Positions 39,406-48,123 of a stretch of DNA of 64,000 nt are shown here, one piece after another (position 1 is the first letter of the stretch; each line of letters begins with the position of its first letter). Under the pieces are notes generated by a model. That model was not told the DNA's origin. It worked only from the letters and a program-made list of their open reading frames with translations, and did not search any database. A program made the position numbers and the translations under genes. The stretch comes from Campylobacter concisus (lineage in GTDB: Bacteria; Campylobacterota; Campylobacteria; Campylobacterales; Campylobacteraceae): contig NZ_PPCE01000004.1 in assembly GCF_002913715.1 (NCBI RefSeq), forward strand, positions 62,001-126,000, in the 5' to 3' direction.

Positions 39406-40869
39406 ATGGTGCTTGATAGTTTCTTAAATTTTTTAAACGGCAAAATGGACGTAGCCAACGACTTTTTATATGGATATTTTTTAGTCATTATTCTTGTGGC
39501 TACGGGAATTTATTTTAGTTATTTGACTCGTTTTGTGCAGTTTAGGATGTTTTTTGAAGCTTGCAGGGTCTTAGTAGAAAAAAAGGACAAGTACAATAAG
39601 CACCATTTAACGCCGTTTCAAGCACTTATGATCTCGACTGCTTCGCGCGTTGGCATAGGCAATATTGCTGGAATTTCAGCTGCCATCGTCGCGGGCGGTC
39701 CTGGTGCTCTTTTTTGGATGTGCTTGATGGCATTTTTAGGATCAGCTTCAGCTTTTGTAGAGAGCACACTAGCACAAATTTATAAGACAAAAGACGTTTT
39801 TGGATTTAAAGGCGGTCCAGCTTATTACATCAAAAATGGCCTTGGCATAAAGTGGCTAGCTTCGCTTTTTGCGGTGATTCTCATCATCACCTACGCGTAC
39901 GGCTTTAACGGCCTTCAAAGCTATACTATGACATCAGCCTTTGAAATTTACTACGACAAAGCTGGTAGCAACGTTAGCTTTGCACAAAGTGGTCTACCTG
40001 TTGGCATCGGCCTTATACTTACGGCATTTGCAGCAGTAATGTTTTTTAGCAAAAGTCACATCATCGGCAAAGTAAGCTCATACATCGTGCCTTTTATGGC
40101 ACTTGCCTACATCTCGCTAGCACTTATCGCTATCGTTTTAAATTTCAAAGAAATTCCTGATGTTATTAAGATGATTTTAGAAAATGCCTTTGATTTTAAA
40201 GCGATATTTGGCGGATTTGCCGGCAGCGTGATCGTAATAGGCATCAAAAGAGGCCTTTTCTCAAACGAAGCTGGCATGGGTTCAGCTCCAAACGCAGCAG
40301 CCGCAGCACATACTAGCCACCCAGTAAAACAAGGCCTAGTTCAAGCAATGGCAGTCTTTATAGACATGACGATATGTATCGCTTCTGGTATGATCGTGCT
40401 ATTTTCACAGGCCTATCTTACGAAGCAGGCTGGATCAAGTGGTGAGGTGCTAACAGCACTTCCTCTCGTTCAAGCTGCAATGAAAGAGTATTTTGGTGAA
40501 TTTGGAGTTCATTTTACCACTCTTGCAGTCGTACTTTTTGCCATCACCTCGCTTATTGGCAACTACTACTACGCTCAGGCAAATATGAAATTTTTAACCA
40601 AAAACCACAAGCTTACATTGCTATTTAAGATAACGGCCGTCGTTATGATATTTATTGGCGCTCAGATGAATTTAAAGCTCGCTTGGAATATCGCTGATAT
40701 CACAATGGCTGCAATGGCAACTATCAACATCATCGCTATATTCTTACTTTCAAAAGTAGTGATAATAGCAGTCAAAGACTACGAAGCTCAAAGAAAGGCT
40801 GGGCTAAATCCAGAATTTGACCCAGAAAGCCTTGGCATCAAAAATACAAGTTGCTGGAATAAAAACTAA
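39406..40869 (+). CDS. AGCS-family sodium:alanine/glycine symporter
   Basis: A 487-residue inner-membrane transporter with about 11 hydrophobic segments. The AGCS signature lies in TASRVGIGNIAGISAAIVAGGPGALFWMC; others are GGPAYYIKNGLG and the strongly conserved KRGLFSNEAGMGSAPNAAAAA. It starts 15 bases after the ATPase stop, with AAAGGG before the ATG, so it is likely cotranscribed with the metal cluster, a partner I cannot explain. Confidence 0.92.
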   Translation: MVLDSFLNFLNGKMDVANDFLYGYFLVIILVATGIYFSYLTRFVQFRMFFEACRVLVEKKDKYNKHHLTPFQALMISTASRVGIGNIAGISAAIVAGGPGALFWMCLMAFLGSASAFVESTLAQIYKTKDVFGFKGGPAYYIKNGLGIKWLASLFAVILIITYAYGFNGLQSYTMTSAFEIYYDKAGSNVSFAQSGLPVGIGLILTAFAAVMFFSKSHIIGKVSSYIVPFMALAYISLALIAIVLNFKEIPDVIKMILENAFDFKAIFGGFAGSVIVIGIKRGLFSNEAGMGSAPNAAAAAHTSHPVKQGLVQAMAVFIDMTICIASGMIVLFSQAYLTKQAGSSGEVLTALPLVQAAMKEYFGEFGVHFTTLAVVLFAITSLIGNYYYAQANMKFLTKNHKLTLLFKITAVVMIFIGAQMNLKLAWNIADITMAAMATINIIAIFLLSKVVIIAVKDYEAQRKAGLNPEFDPESLGIKNTSCWNKN

Positions 40870-41142
40870 ATGGAGAAGAATTTGAAAAACGATACAAAAA
40901 TAAGTGGCAAACTACTTGACATAAATACTCACAGAAAGGTAGCAAAGGTCGGTATGGGCATCACTTTAGCCTCAGTTTGCTTAAGCGCCCTTTTTATGAA
41001 AAGAAATAAAAGCGTTAAGAAATTTCACGTTGCTTCAGGCATTGCATTTACTTGCTTTGCTCTTTATCATGCTGGACTTTATGACAATGGAATCTTTAAA
41101 AAAATGATAATAAAAGCAAAAAATGAGGTAAAAAAGGCATAA
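40870..41142 (+). CDS. Small two-helix membrane protein with paired histidines
   Basis: A 90-residue protein: a polar N-terminus, helix 1 (VGMGITLASVCLSALFM), a basic loop (KRNKSVKK), helix 2 with His53 and His67 (FHVASGIAFTCFALYHAGLY) and a basic tail. Two His 14 residues apart in one helix is the spacing of b-haem ligands in cytochrome-b-like four-helix proteins, so haem or metal binding after oligomerisation is possible. It begins one base after the symporter stop. Confidence 0.6.
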   Translation: MEKNLKNDTKISGKLLDINTHRKVAKVGMGITLASVCLSALFMKRNKSVKKFHVASGIAFTCFALYHAGLYDNGIFKKMIIKAKNEVKKA

Positions 41143-41143
41143 A

Positions 41144-41977
41144 ATGATACTTAGCGACGCAGAAATTCTAAGCTATATAAATGAAGATATACCTTATTTT
41201 GATCTTACTACGTCGCTTCAAAATATCGATAAAAAAGCCTCACTTGAAATTTATTCACGTGATGAAATTTGTGTTAGCTGCGTTGATGTAGCCGCAAGTG
41301 TTGCGAGGCTACTTGGATGCGAGAGTAAAATTTTTGTGCAAAATTCTCAAATTTGCAAAGCTGGCGATGTGATCATAAAAATTTATGGCAGCTACGAAGA
41401 TGTGCATAAAGCTTGGAAACTAGCTCAAGTCGCACTAGAATATGCCAGTGCCATCGCAACTTATACAAACAAAATGGCAAATGCCACAAAGAGCATCAAT
41501 GAAAAATGTGAAATTTTAGCAACTAGAAAAAGCTTTCCATTTGCTAAGAAATTTTGCGTAAAAGCGGTACTTGAAGGTGGTGGTAAAATGCATAGGCTTG
41601 GGCTTAGTGATAGCATTTTATTTTTTAAAAATCATATAAAAGCTTATAGAAATTTTGATGAGTTTGTATCTCTTTTGCCAGAATTTAAAACCAAAATGGT
41701 TGAGAAAAAAATCTGCGTTGAAGCTGAAAATTTAGACGAAGCAAGCAAGCTTTTAAAAGCAAATTGCGACGTTGTTCAGTGTGATAAATTTAGCCAAGAG
41801 CTTATCAAAAACGTACTCTCTTTAAGAGATGAAATTTCGCCAAATACAATGATACTAGCAGCCGGTGGCATAAATTTAGCAAATGTAAAAGAATACGCAA
41901 AAGCCGATGCGATAGTAACGTCAGCTATGTATTCAAAAGGCGTTGCTGATATCAGCACCAGACTTGAGATTTTATAA
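41144..41977 (+). CDS. modD: ModD-like protein (nicotinate phosphoribosyltransferase fold)
   Basis: A 277-residue protein related to quinolinate phosphoribosyltransferase (NadC). ModD traits: IPYFDLTTSLQNI at the start, ATRKSFPFAKKFCVKAVLEGGGKMHRLGLSDSILFF in the middle, and the barrel end MILAAGGINLANVKEYA. ModD often accompanies molybdate transport genes, but its reaction is not established to my knowledge. No modABC genes adjoin it; it ends the metal-ATPase run, two bases after the small membrane gene. Confidence 0.85.
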   Translation: MILSDAEILSYINEDIPYFDLTTSLQNIDKKASLEIYSRDEICVSCVDVAASVARLLGCESKIFVQNSQICKAGDVIIKIYGSYEDVHKAWKLAQVALEYASAIATYTNKMANATKSINEKCEILATRKSFPFAKKFCVKAVLEGGGKMHRLGLSDSILFFKNHIKAYRNFDEFVSLLPEFKTKMVEKKICVEAENLDEASKLLKANCDVVQCDKFSQELIKNVLSLRDEISPNTMILAAGGINLANVKEYAKADAIVTSAMYSKGVADISTRLEIL

Positions 41978-42334
41978 ATTTTTACAATGACCGATACAGC
42001 AAAACATCTATCAAAGTTAAAAATTTACAGAAAATGCATTTTGGCTCTGGAATTTGAACGATACGCAACAAAAAATTAACATTTTTTATTTCAAATTTAT
42101 CTCATAGCTACAAGCAAAAATACAAACTAATAAAGTTAAATTTTCTAATTTGTTTTCTCTAAAAAATAAGGACACTCATATCTTGCTTTACACCACGTGC
42201 ATAAAACTCAATCAAATTTTAAAATTTACAAACAAGTATATCACGCTTTTAAATTCAGTAACAAACGATAACGAGTGAGTAGAATTTAGAATTTGCCTAG
42301 AAATTTTCAAATTCCAGGCAAATTTCACTCAAAT
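41978..42334. other. Intergenic gap after modD
   Basis: 357 bases, strongly AT-rich, between the convergent ModD and BCCT genes. I see no frame with family likeness, no tRNA and no clear hairpin with a T-run. Confidence 0.5.
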
Positions 42335-44275
42335 TTACTCTCTAACAACATGTAAAAACTGCATGTGTTTGCGGTATTGCTCGATGACGTCGTTTATCAG
42401 CGTGGCTTCGCTCCAGCCAAGCACGTCGTAGTCCTGACCGCCCTCTTTTAGATAGACCTCAGCCCTGTAGTAAAGATCGTCGCCGTCAAGCTCTCTGGTG
42501 TAGTCTGGGCTCTGGCTTTTGGTGAGATAGACGCCATATCTAAAGTCCATCTCGTCGCCAAGTCCGACATTTAAATTTACAAAATTTTCACCATTTGTGA
42601 CCTTTGCTTCAAGGCCGTTTTTGGCAAATTCCTCTTTTAGCTCGTTAAACGCTTTTAGTACAACCTCGTTTAAAAATTTCTTGCCATCTTTCTTGCCTGG
42701 CAGCGTGATGATCGCACTTAGGCGCTCTTGCCACGGCTTTGAAAGATCACTAATAGGCATGTTGTTAAAGTTATTTGTCTCTTTTTTGGTTAGATCCACA
42801 CGTAACGCCTTAAATAGCCCGTAAATGGCGCCAAGTAGCACTATGGCAAATGGTAGTGCGGTCGTGATCGTAAGTGCTTGAAGTGAGCCAAGACCGCCTG
42901 CTAGCATCAAAAATGCCGCCACGACGCCCACTGTAACGCCCCAAAAGACCTTTTGCCAAACTGGTGTATCGTCCTTGCCGTTTGAGCAAAGCATGTTCAT
43001 AACGATCGCCGCAGAGTCAGCGGAAGTCACGAAAAATATGACGATCATAAAGACTGCGATGGTGCTTAGCACGCCTGAGAAGCTAAATTTCTCCAAAAAC
43101 ATAAAAAGTGCTGAGGCTGGGTCGGAATTTACCGTGGTCGCTAGCTCGCTAAAGCCGCCTTGCACTAAAGCGATCGCTGAGTTACCAAAAAAGCTCATCC
43201 AAGCAAAAGTAAAGCCAGTTGGCACGAGAAGCACGCCTATGACGAATTCTCTTATCGTCCTGCCTTTTGAAATTTTAGCTATAAAAAGCCCCACAAACGG
43301 CGACCAAGATAGCCACCAAGCCCAGTATAGCAGCGTCCAGCCGCCAAGCCAGCTCTCGTTTTGCCTCTCGTAGGCGTAGAGATTAAATGTATTTGAGATG
43401 AGCGTCGAGACGTAGTCGCCGCTGTTTTGTACAAACGACTTTAAAAGCTGCGTCGTATCGCCCAAAAATAGTATCAAAAACATAAAACATATAGCTAGCG
43501 CGATATTTGAGTTTGATAAAATTTTAATCCCCTTATCAACGCCGCTTGCCGCTGATATGGTAGCTGCAAAACAAAGCACTATTAGAAGCGTGATATGCAT
43601 GGTCGGCAGCCCAAAAACGTGCGTAAGGCCAGCATTTACCTGAAGTACGCCGTATCCCAGCGAGGTCGCCACACCAAAAAGGGTCGCCACAACGGCAAAT
43701 GTATCGATGGCGCTACCTATCTTGCCGTAAATTTTATCGCCGATGATCGGATAAAATGCCGATCTAAGCGTTAGCGGCAAGCCGTGCCTATACGAGAAAA
43801 AGGCGAGGATTAACGCCACGATAGCATAGACCGACCATGCGCCCATGCCCCAGTGAAAAAAGGTGATATTCATTGCAAGCTTTTGCGCTGCGATAGTTTG
43901 CGCGTCGCCGACCGGCGGGTTTAGATAGTGCATGAGCGGCTCAGCCACACCAAAAAACACAAGTCCTATGCCCATGCCAGCGGCAAAAAGCATAGAAAAC
44001 CACGAGATATTTTTGTGCTCTGGCTTTACGTGGTCAGCCCCTAGCTTGATCTCACCAAGCTTACTAAAGCCAAGTATGATGACGCTTAGAAGTATGACGG
44101 CGACGGCTAGGATGTAAAACCAGCCAAATTTTGCCGAGATGTAATCTTGCATACCCTTAAAAAATTCATTTGAGAAATTTGGAAATATCGCTGCAAATGC
44201 TGTTATTAAAACTATCACAATAAGCGATGGGATAAATACTGAATTATTAAATTTTGATCTTTGAAATTTGATCAT
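42335..44275 (-). CDS. BCCT-family betaine/choline/carnitine transporter
   Basis: A 646-residue inner-membrane transporter with 12 expected helices. The aromatic substrate box is visible as LLYWAWWLSWSPFVGLFIAKISKGRTIREF. Also present are AAGMGIGLVFFGVAEPL and FFHWGMGAWSVYAIV. A hydrophilic C-terminal domain of about 140 residues (LDGDDLYYRAEVYLKEGGQDYDVLGW) resembles that of BetT-type choline carriers. It likely brings in compatible solutes. AGGAGG precedes the ATG. The gene is visibly richer in GC than its neighbours upstream. Confidence 0.92.
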   Translation of the reverse strand: MIKFQRSKFNNSVFIPSLIVIVLITAFAAIFPNFSNEFFKGMQDYISAKFGWFYILAVAVILLSVIILGFSKLGEIKLGADHVKPEHKNISWFSMLFAAGMGIGLVFFGVAEPLMHYLNPPVGDAQTIAAQKLAMNITFFHWGMGAWSVYAIVALILAFFSYRHGLPLTLRSAFYPIIGDKIYGKIGSAIDTFAVVATLFGVATSLGYGVLQVNAGLTHVFGLPTMHITLLIVLCFAATISAASGVDKGIKILSNSNIALAICFMFLILFLGDTTQLLKSFVQNSGDYVSTLISNTFNLYAYERQNESWLGGWTLLYWAWWLSWSPFVGLFIAKISKGRTIREFVIGVLLVPTGFTFAWMSFFGNSAIALVQGGFSELATTVNSDPASALFMFLEKFSFSGVLSTIAVFMIVIFFVTSADSAAIVMNMLCSNGKDDTPVWQKVFWGVTVGVVAAFLMLAGGLGSLQALTITTALPFAIVLLGAIYGLFKALRVDLTKKETNNFNNMPISDLSKPWQERLSAIITLPGKKDGKKFLNEVVLKAFNELKEEFAKNGLEAKVTNGENFVNLNVGLGDEMDFRYGVYLTKSQSPDYTRELDGDDLYYRAEVYLKEGGQDYDVLGWSEATLINDVIEQYRKHMQFLHVVRE

Positions 44276-44401
44276 TTTTCCTCCTTTTTGTAATGTCAGC
44301 TTCTTTTCAAACTAACAAAAAAGAGTAAATAGGTCAAATTTTCTCTTTAAATTTTTTATGAAATTTTAAGCTTTAACCATCAAAAATAGCCACTTTGAAA
44401 T

Positions 44402-45851
44402 TTATCTCAAGTCGCTTTTATCTCTTTTTGGTTTTGCAAGAGTTATTAGCACTATGACAAAAAAAGCGATGCCAAATGTGATATACAAGATGATCTTTGG
44501 CGAGTCAAACTCTATCCTAGATCTCGCGACCTCTTCGCCGCTTGCCTCCACTAGCTCGCCGCGCTTTATCATCTGACTGATATCTTTTGCGCTAAGCTCT
44601 TTAGACGCTCTTGTTAAAATTTCAATTACGCTAAGATCAGCCACCTCATAAACGCTATGTCTAATGCCATAAAATGGCTTTATACTGCTAAAAAAATAGA
44701 CCTTATCGCCGTTTGCATAGACTGCGCCATACTCGCCATCTTTGACCAGCCCTATCTTGCGCCAAGAGCTGCTTGGGGCAAATTTATATAAAGAGACAGT
44801 TTGCGCCACTAAGTGCCTGCCGTGCTTTGAGCGTTGCCACTCACTCTTCGCCTTGCTGTAAAAAATACGCTGAGCTCTCATCTACAAAAACGTCATCATA
44901 GAGCCTTTTTAGCTCGCCTTTTAGCTGATAGTCTGAAATTTTAGCCTGCTCGTTTTTCGTGCTATCCCAAAAGTAAATTCCATCTTTGCTGGCAAAAAGA
45001 GGCCAAAACGAGTGCACGTTATCCACGCTATGAATGGCACTATAAGGCATATTTTGAGCGCTAAATTTGAACTCATTTGCAAACACCGCACCACTTTTTG
45101 GCTCAAAAAGATATTCTATATCGTGCTTAGCATCGTAGCAAATCCGGCGCGTCTCATCTCCGTAGCTTGCATCAAGCCTATAAAAGCCCATAAACAAGCT
45201 TTTGCCATCTGTGTAATATCCGCTAGCAGCGCCACTTTCTGTCGTGATGTATCTTAGCTCGCTAGAATCTGCGTCAAGCTTTTCGCCCTTGTAGTAAAGC
45301 GTAGCTCCATCTCTTGCAAAGCCAGCGTCAAATATAGGCTCTAAATTTGTGCTTTCAACCCTTTTTGTCTTGTAAAAATAAGTGCTATCATCGTAGCTTT
45401 TTATAAAGATGTGAGCAAGGTTTTTCATAATGGCACTAAATTCGCTAAATCCCGCCTCTTTCTCGCTTCTAGTGCTACAAAAATAACTTATCTTGCCGTC
45501 ACTTATATAGCCATTGCCAAGCACTTTGGCACTTTTTGGATCAAGACCAGGCAAAATTTCTCTAGCGCAATAGACATGATTTTTATCAGCCGCCACATTT
45601 GAGTAGTCGTATGCGTGTTTTAGCTTTAAGACCCTAAAACTAGCCTCATCAACACCTTTTAGCTCATACTTGCCACTGCCTGAAATTTGAACGTAAATTT
45701 TACCATCTGGCGAGCGGTAAAACTCGCTACTATCTATGTTTGCAAAGCCTCTTTGATACTCGCCCTCATGCCATAGATAAAGCATCGCCAAAACAAAAAA
45801 TAGCGTCAAAATGACTAAAAAATAAACAAACCTAATAGTAATTTTTCTCAT
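44402..45851 (-). pseudogene. DKNYY-family protein split by a one-base slip
   Basis: Two overlapping frames cover what is one protein in the intact neighbour at 45848. The upstream part (44841-45851, 336 residues) has the N-terminal helix and DKNYY-type repeats (AADKNHVYCAREILPGLDP, VLGNGYISDGKISYFC). The downstream part (44402-44881, 159 residues) has the final repeats (SWRKIGLVKDGEYGAVYANGDK) and a C-terminal helix. The intact paralogue joins equivalent parts. Removing one base from the A6 run at 44860-44865 fuses the frames. The function of DKNYY proteins is unknown. It overlaps the next gene by 4 bases. Confidence 0.7.
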
Positions 45852-47362
45852 GATCTATAGTCATCTATCCTTTTTTTAAGCTCGCTTTTTTGATTTTTAT
45901 TTTTAAAAATAGCGCCAATTACCGAGACTATAAATGCAATGGCAAGAAATATCCAGTAGGCATATTTTTGCGAGTAATCATCAAAGTCGCTTACTGCATC
46001 GATCACCACCTCGCCCTCAGCTGGCACCATAGCGCCTTGATCTACCATTTTTACTATCTCATCTAGTTTTAAATTCTTAACATTTGGACCATAAGGACGA
46101 GTGAGAATTTCAACCACGCCAAGGTCGTTTATATCATAAACACTGATGTTAAAATGCCAGCCGTAGCCGACGTTATCAAAATAATATGTCTTATCTCCGT
46201 TTGCATAAACCGCTCCGTAGCCATCGTTTCTTACAAGCCCTATCTTTCGCCACTGCTCTTTTGTATCGAGCCTTACGATACACGTGTGGCGTGAGCTTAG
46301 GCTGTGATCATTTTTCGTGTTGTGCCAAATTTCATAGGTTTTTAGAAAATATGTCTTGCCATCACTTATCACCACGTCGCCATATAGCGGCGTTATCTCG
46401 CCTTTAAATGGATCATCTCCGTCTCTTACAAACTCGCCCTCATCTATGCTGTTATACCACTGCCACTTTCGCTCCCAGTGATAGATACCGCCTTTGCCAC
46501 GAAAGAGCGCATGATAGGAGTGCTCATCTTTTAGGTTAAAAAGTGGCTCGTATGGGGCAAATTTTGGGTCAAATTCATGATCGTTTGCATAGACCATGCC
46601 AGAATTTGGCTCATACAGATAGTGAATGCGCCATATCTCGCCGATATCACGCATTTGCGGGCTAAATTTGATCCCTAGTTTTGTGCTGTCATAATAGACA
46701 TTTTCTCCGTCAGTCGTGAAATGCATGCTCTTTCTGCCAGATATCTGCTCGATATATCGCATCTTGCTGGCATTTGCGCCATCTAGCTCTTTGCCCTCAT
46801 GATAGACCTTTACTCCGTCGCTTGCGTAGCCAAAGCCCAAGATCGCTGCTAAATTTACGTTATCAACCTGTCTAAATTTATAGATATGAGTTTGCGCTTT
46901 AGGCGTATCAAACATTTTATGTGAGAAGATGTCCCAAAACTCTTTAAGTGCGGATATTTCAAGGTTTGTCTCGCTTACGCTATCACAAAAATATGTGATC
47001 TTGCCATCGCCAAAATAGCCGTTGCCAAGCGCTCTAACGCCATTTGGATCAAGCCCGCTCATCAAGAGGTTGCCACAATACACCGCCTCATCGCTAGCGC
47101 CAACGTTTCTGTTGTCGTATTTGCCGGTGTCAATGTATCTAAATTTGCTGGCTTTCACGCCTATTAGCTCAAATTTACCGCCACTTGGCACCATGGCATA
47201 GACCTTGTCATCTTTGACGTAAAAAAAGCTATTATTTAACTCTTTACTATCGCCAATGTCGTCATATAAAATAGTAGCTAACCCAAAGATAAAAACATAG
47301 ATAGCAAAAAAGATTACAACAATAGCGATCATTACGGAAATTAGCGGATGTTTTTTTAGCAT
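45848..47362 (-). CDS. DKNYY-family membrane protein, intact copy
   Basis: A 504-residue protein with an N-terminal helix (LISVMIAIVVIFFAIYVFIFGLA), repeated beta units of the DKNYY type (KDDKVYAMVPSGGKFELIGVKASKF, GASDEAVYCGNLLMSGLDPNGVRAL, YASDGVKVYHEGKELDG) and a C-terminal helix (YAYWIFLAIAFIVSVIGAIF) with a basic tail. The repeats alternate aromatic and Asp/Gly residues and probably form a beta-propeller-like or solenoid domain outside the cytoplasm. No biochemical role is known. It is the first of a tandem pair, with a third remnant upstream at 47763. Confidence 0.75.
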   Translation of the reverse strand: MLKKHPLISVMIAIVVIFFAIYVFIFGLATILYDDIGDSKELNNSFFYVKDDKVYAMVPSGGKFELIGVKASKFRYIDTGKYDNRNVGASDEAVYCGNLLMSGLDPNGVRALGNGYFGDGKITYFCDSVSETNLEISALKEFWDIFSHKMFDTPKAQTHIYKFRQVDNVNLAAILGFGYASDGVKVYHEGKELDGANASKMRYIEQISGRKSMHFTTDGENVYYDSTKLGIKFSPQMRDIGEIWRIHYLYEPNSGMVYANDHEFDPKFAPYEPLFNLKDEHSYHALFRGKGGIYHWERKWQWYNSIDEGEFVRDGDDPFKGEITPLYGDVVISDGKTYFLKTYEIWHNTKNDHSLSSRHTCIVRLDTKEQWRKIGLVRNDGYGAVYANGDKTYYFDNVGYGWHFNISVYDINDLGVVEILTRPYGPNVKNLKLDEIVKMVDQGAMVPAEGEVVIDAVSDFDDYSQKYAYWIFLAIAFIVSVIGAIFKNKNQKSELKKRIDDYRS

Positions 47363-47401
47363 TTTAGCTCCATATCAAACAATTTTAGCGAGCTTATCAT
47401 G

Positions 47402-47680
47402 CCAAAAAACCTTTCATACATTTAAATTTCAAAGTACCTAACCAAATATAAAATATCTAAATATCAAAAACCTAATATATGCGGATTTACCCATCCAAAA
47501 TAGAAAACATGCAGCTGCCAACATAACAAAAAGCCTATAAATACTAAACTCCAACTTGAACCCATAATAGATAACTCCCAAAGCAAGAAAACAAAAATAC
47601 AAGGCAGCAAGCAAATAAAATAAGTTTTTAATCCTTGCAGAAAGCCCTGACTCTTCGCTGCTTTTTGCGATGAGAATATA
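47402..47680 (-). repeat. Diverged copy 1 of a membrane-protein segment
   Basis: This segment matches 50871-51148 along its length in the same orientation. The left edge is nearly identical for about 70 bases (CCTTTCATACATTTAAATTTC onwards). Translated, it gives LIAKSSEESGLSARIKNLFY ... YIRFLIFRYFIFG with a stop at 47438, against LIATNRENSDLYERLKNLFY ... FLIFRYFIFD in copy 2. The N-terminal half of the gene is missing here, so this is a remnant. Confidence 0.8.
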
Positions 47681-47715
47681 GGATCGCTAAGTCCCTCATT
47701 TAGCTCGGCAACTCC
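47681..47715 (-). pseudogene. Fragment of the ABC-F gene 3' region
   Basis: About 35 bases encode VAELNEGLSDP, the same residues as in the intact ABC-F gene near 51455-51490. It abuts copy 1 of the membrane segment in a different frame. In the intact locus about 300 bases separate the two, so an internal deletion followed the duplication. A long open frame at 47464-47733 joins both fragments but is not a real protein. Confidence 0.65.
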
Positions 47716-47762
47716 GGTAGCTAATAAAACCAACCAAAACAGATAACCGCCTCCACCCCGAG

Positions 47763-47900
47763 CTAGCAGCCATCAATCCACGCCATAACGCCGCTTGATA
47801 CCACAGCATAGACTTTTACGTCATCAATGAAGCAAAATGCTCTACTATGAATGCTTTTAAAACCATTAAGATTAAATTTAGACTTTTGTGATTTTATCAT
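47763..47900 (-). pseudogene. Remnant of a third DKNYY gene
   Basis: A 45-codon frame whose middle reads FCFIDDVKVYAVVSSGVMAW, matching FFYVKDDKVYAMVPSGGKFE near the start of the intact DKNYY protein. It stops at 47763. The rest of the gene is gone. Confidence 0.55.
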
Positions 47901-48069
47901 ATTTCTTTTTTGCCGATATCTATAAGACTCTCTTAACATATCCTAAAAAGCGAATAAGTCAAATTTTAAAATATTGAATAGCAAATTTATCGCCAAAATG
48001 CAGTTAATTTTCCAATATCCACAATTTATAAATTTTTCTACTAATAATTTTTATTACTTAAGAAAAATT

Positions 48070-48082
48070 TTATTCTAAATAA
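48070..48082 (+). promoter_or_regulatory. Palindromic candidate operator upstream of katA
   Basis: TTATTCTAAATAA is a perfect 5-3-5 inverted repeat directly before the -10 element. PerR represses katA in C. jejuni through AT-rich palindromes, so this is a reasonable PerR site, not proven. Confidence 0.4.
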
Positions 48083-48083
48083 G

Positions 48084-48089
48084 TATAAT
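48084..48089 (+). promoter_or_regulatory. -10 element of katA
   Basis: TATAAT in AAGTATAATTCCG, 35 bases before the ATG at 48124. AAAAGGAAA supplies the ribosome site. Confidence 0.55.
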
Positions 48090-48123
48090 TCCGAAATAAC
48101 AATTTTTATTAAAAAGGAAAAAT

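Noticed and set aside
44860-44865. Phase-variable tract in the DKNYY gene
   Set aside because: Six A bases are too few for known Campylobacter phase variation, which uses long poly-G tracts; none of those was seen in the window.
47464-47733. 89-codon frame as a genuine membrane protein
   Set aside because: It joins an ABC-F fragment to an out-of-frame copy of a membrane gene; homology lies in another frame.
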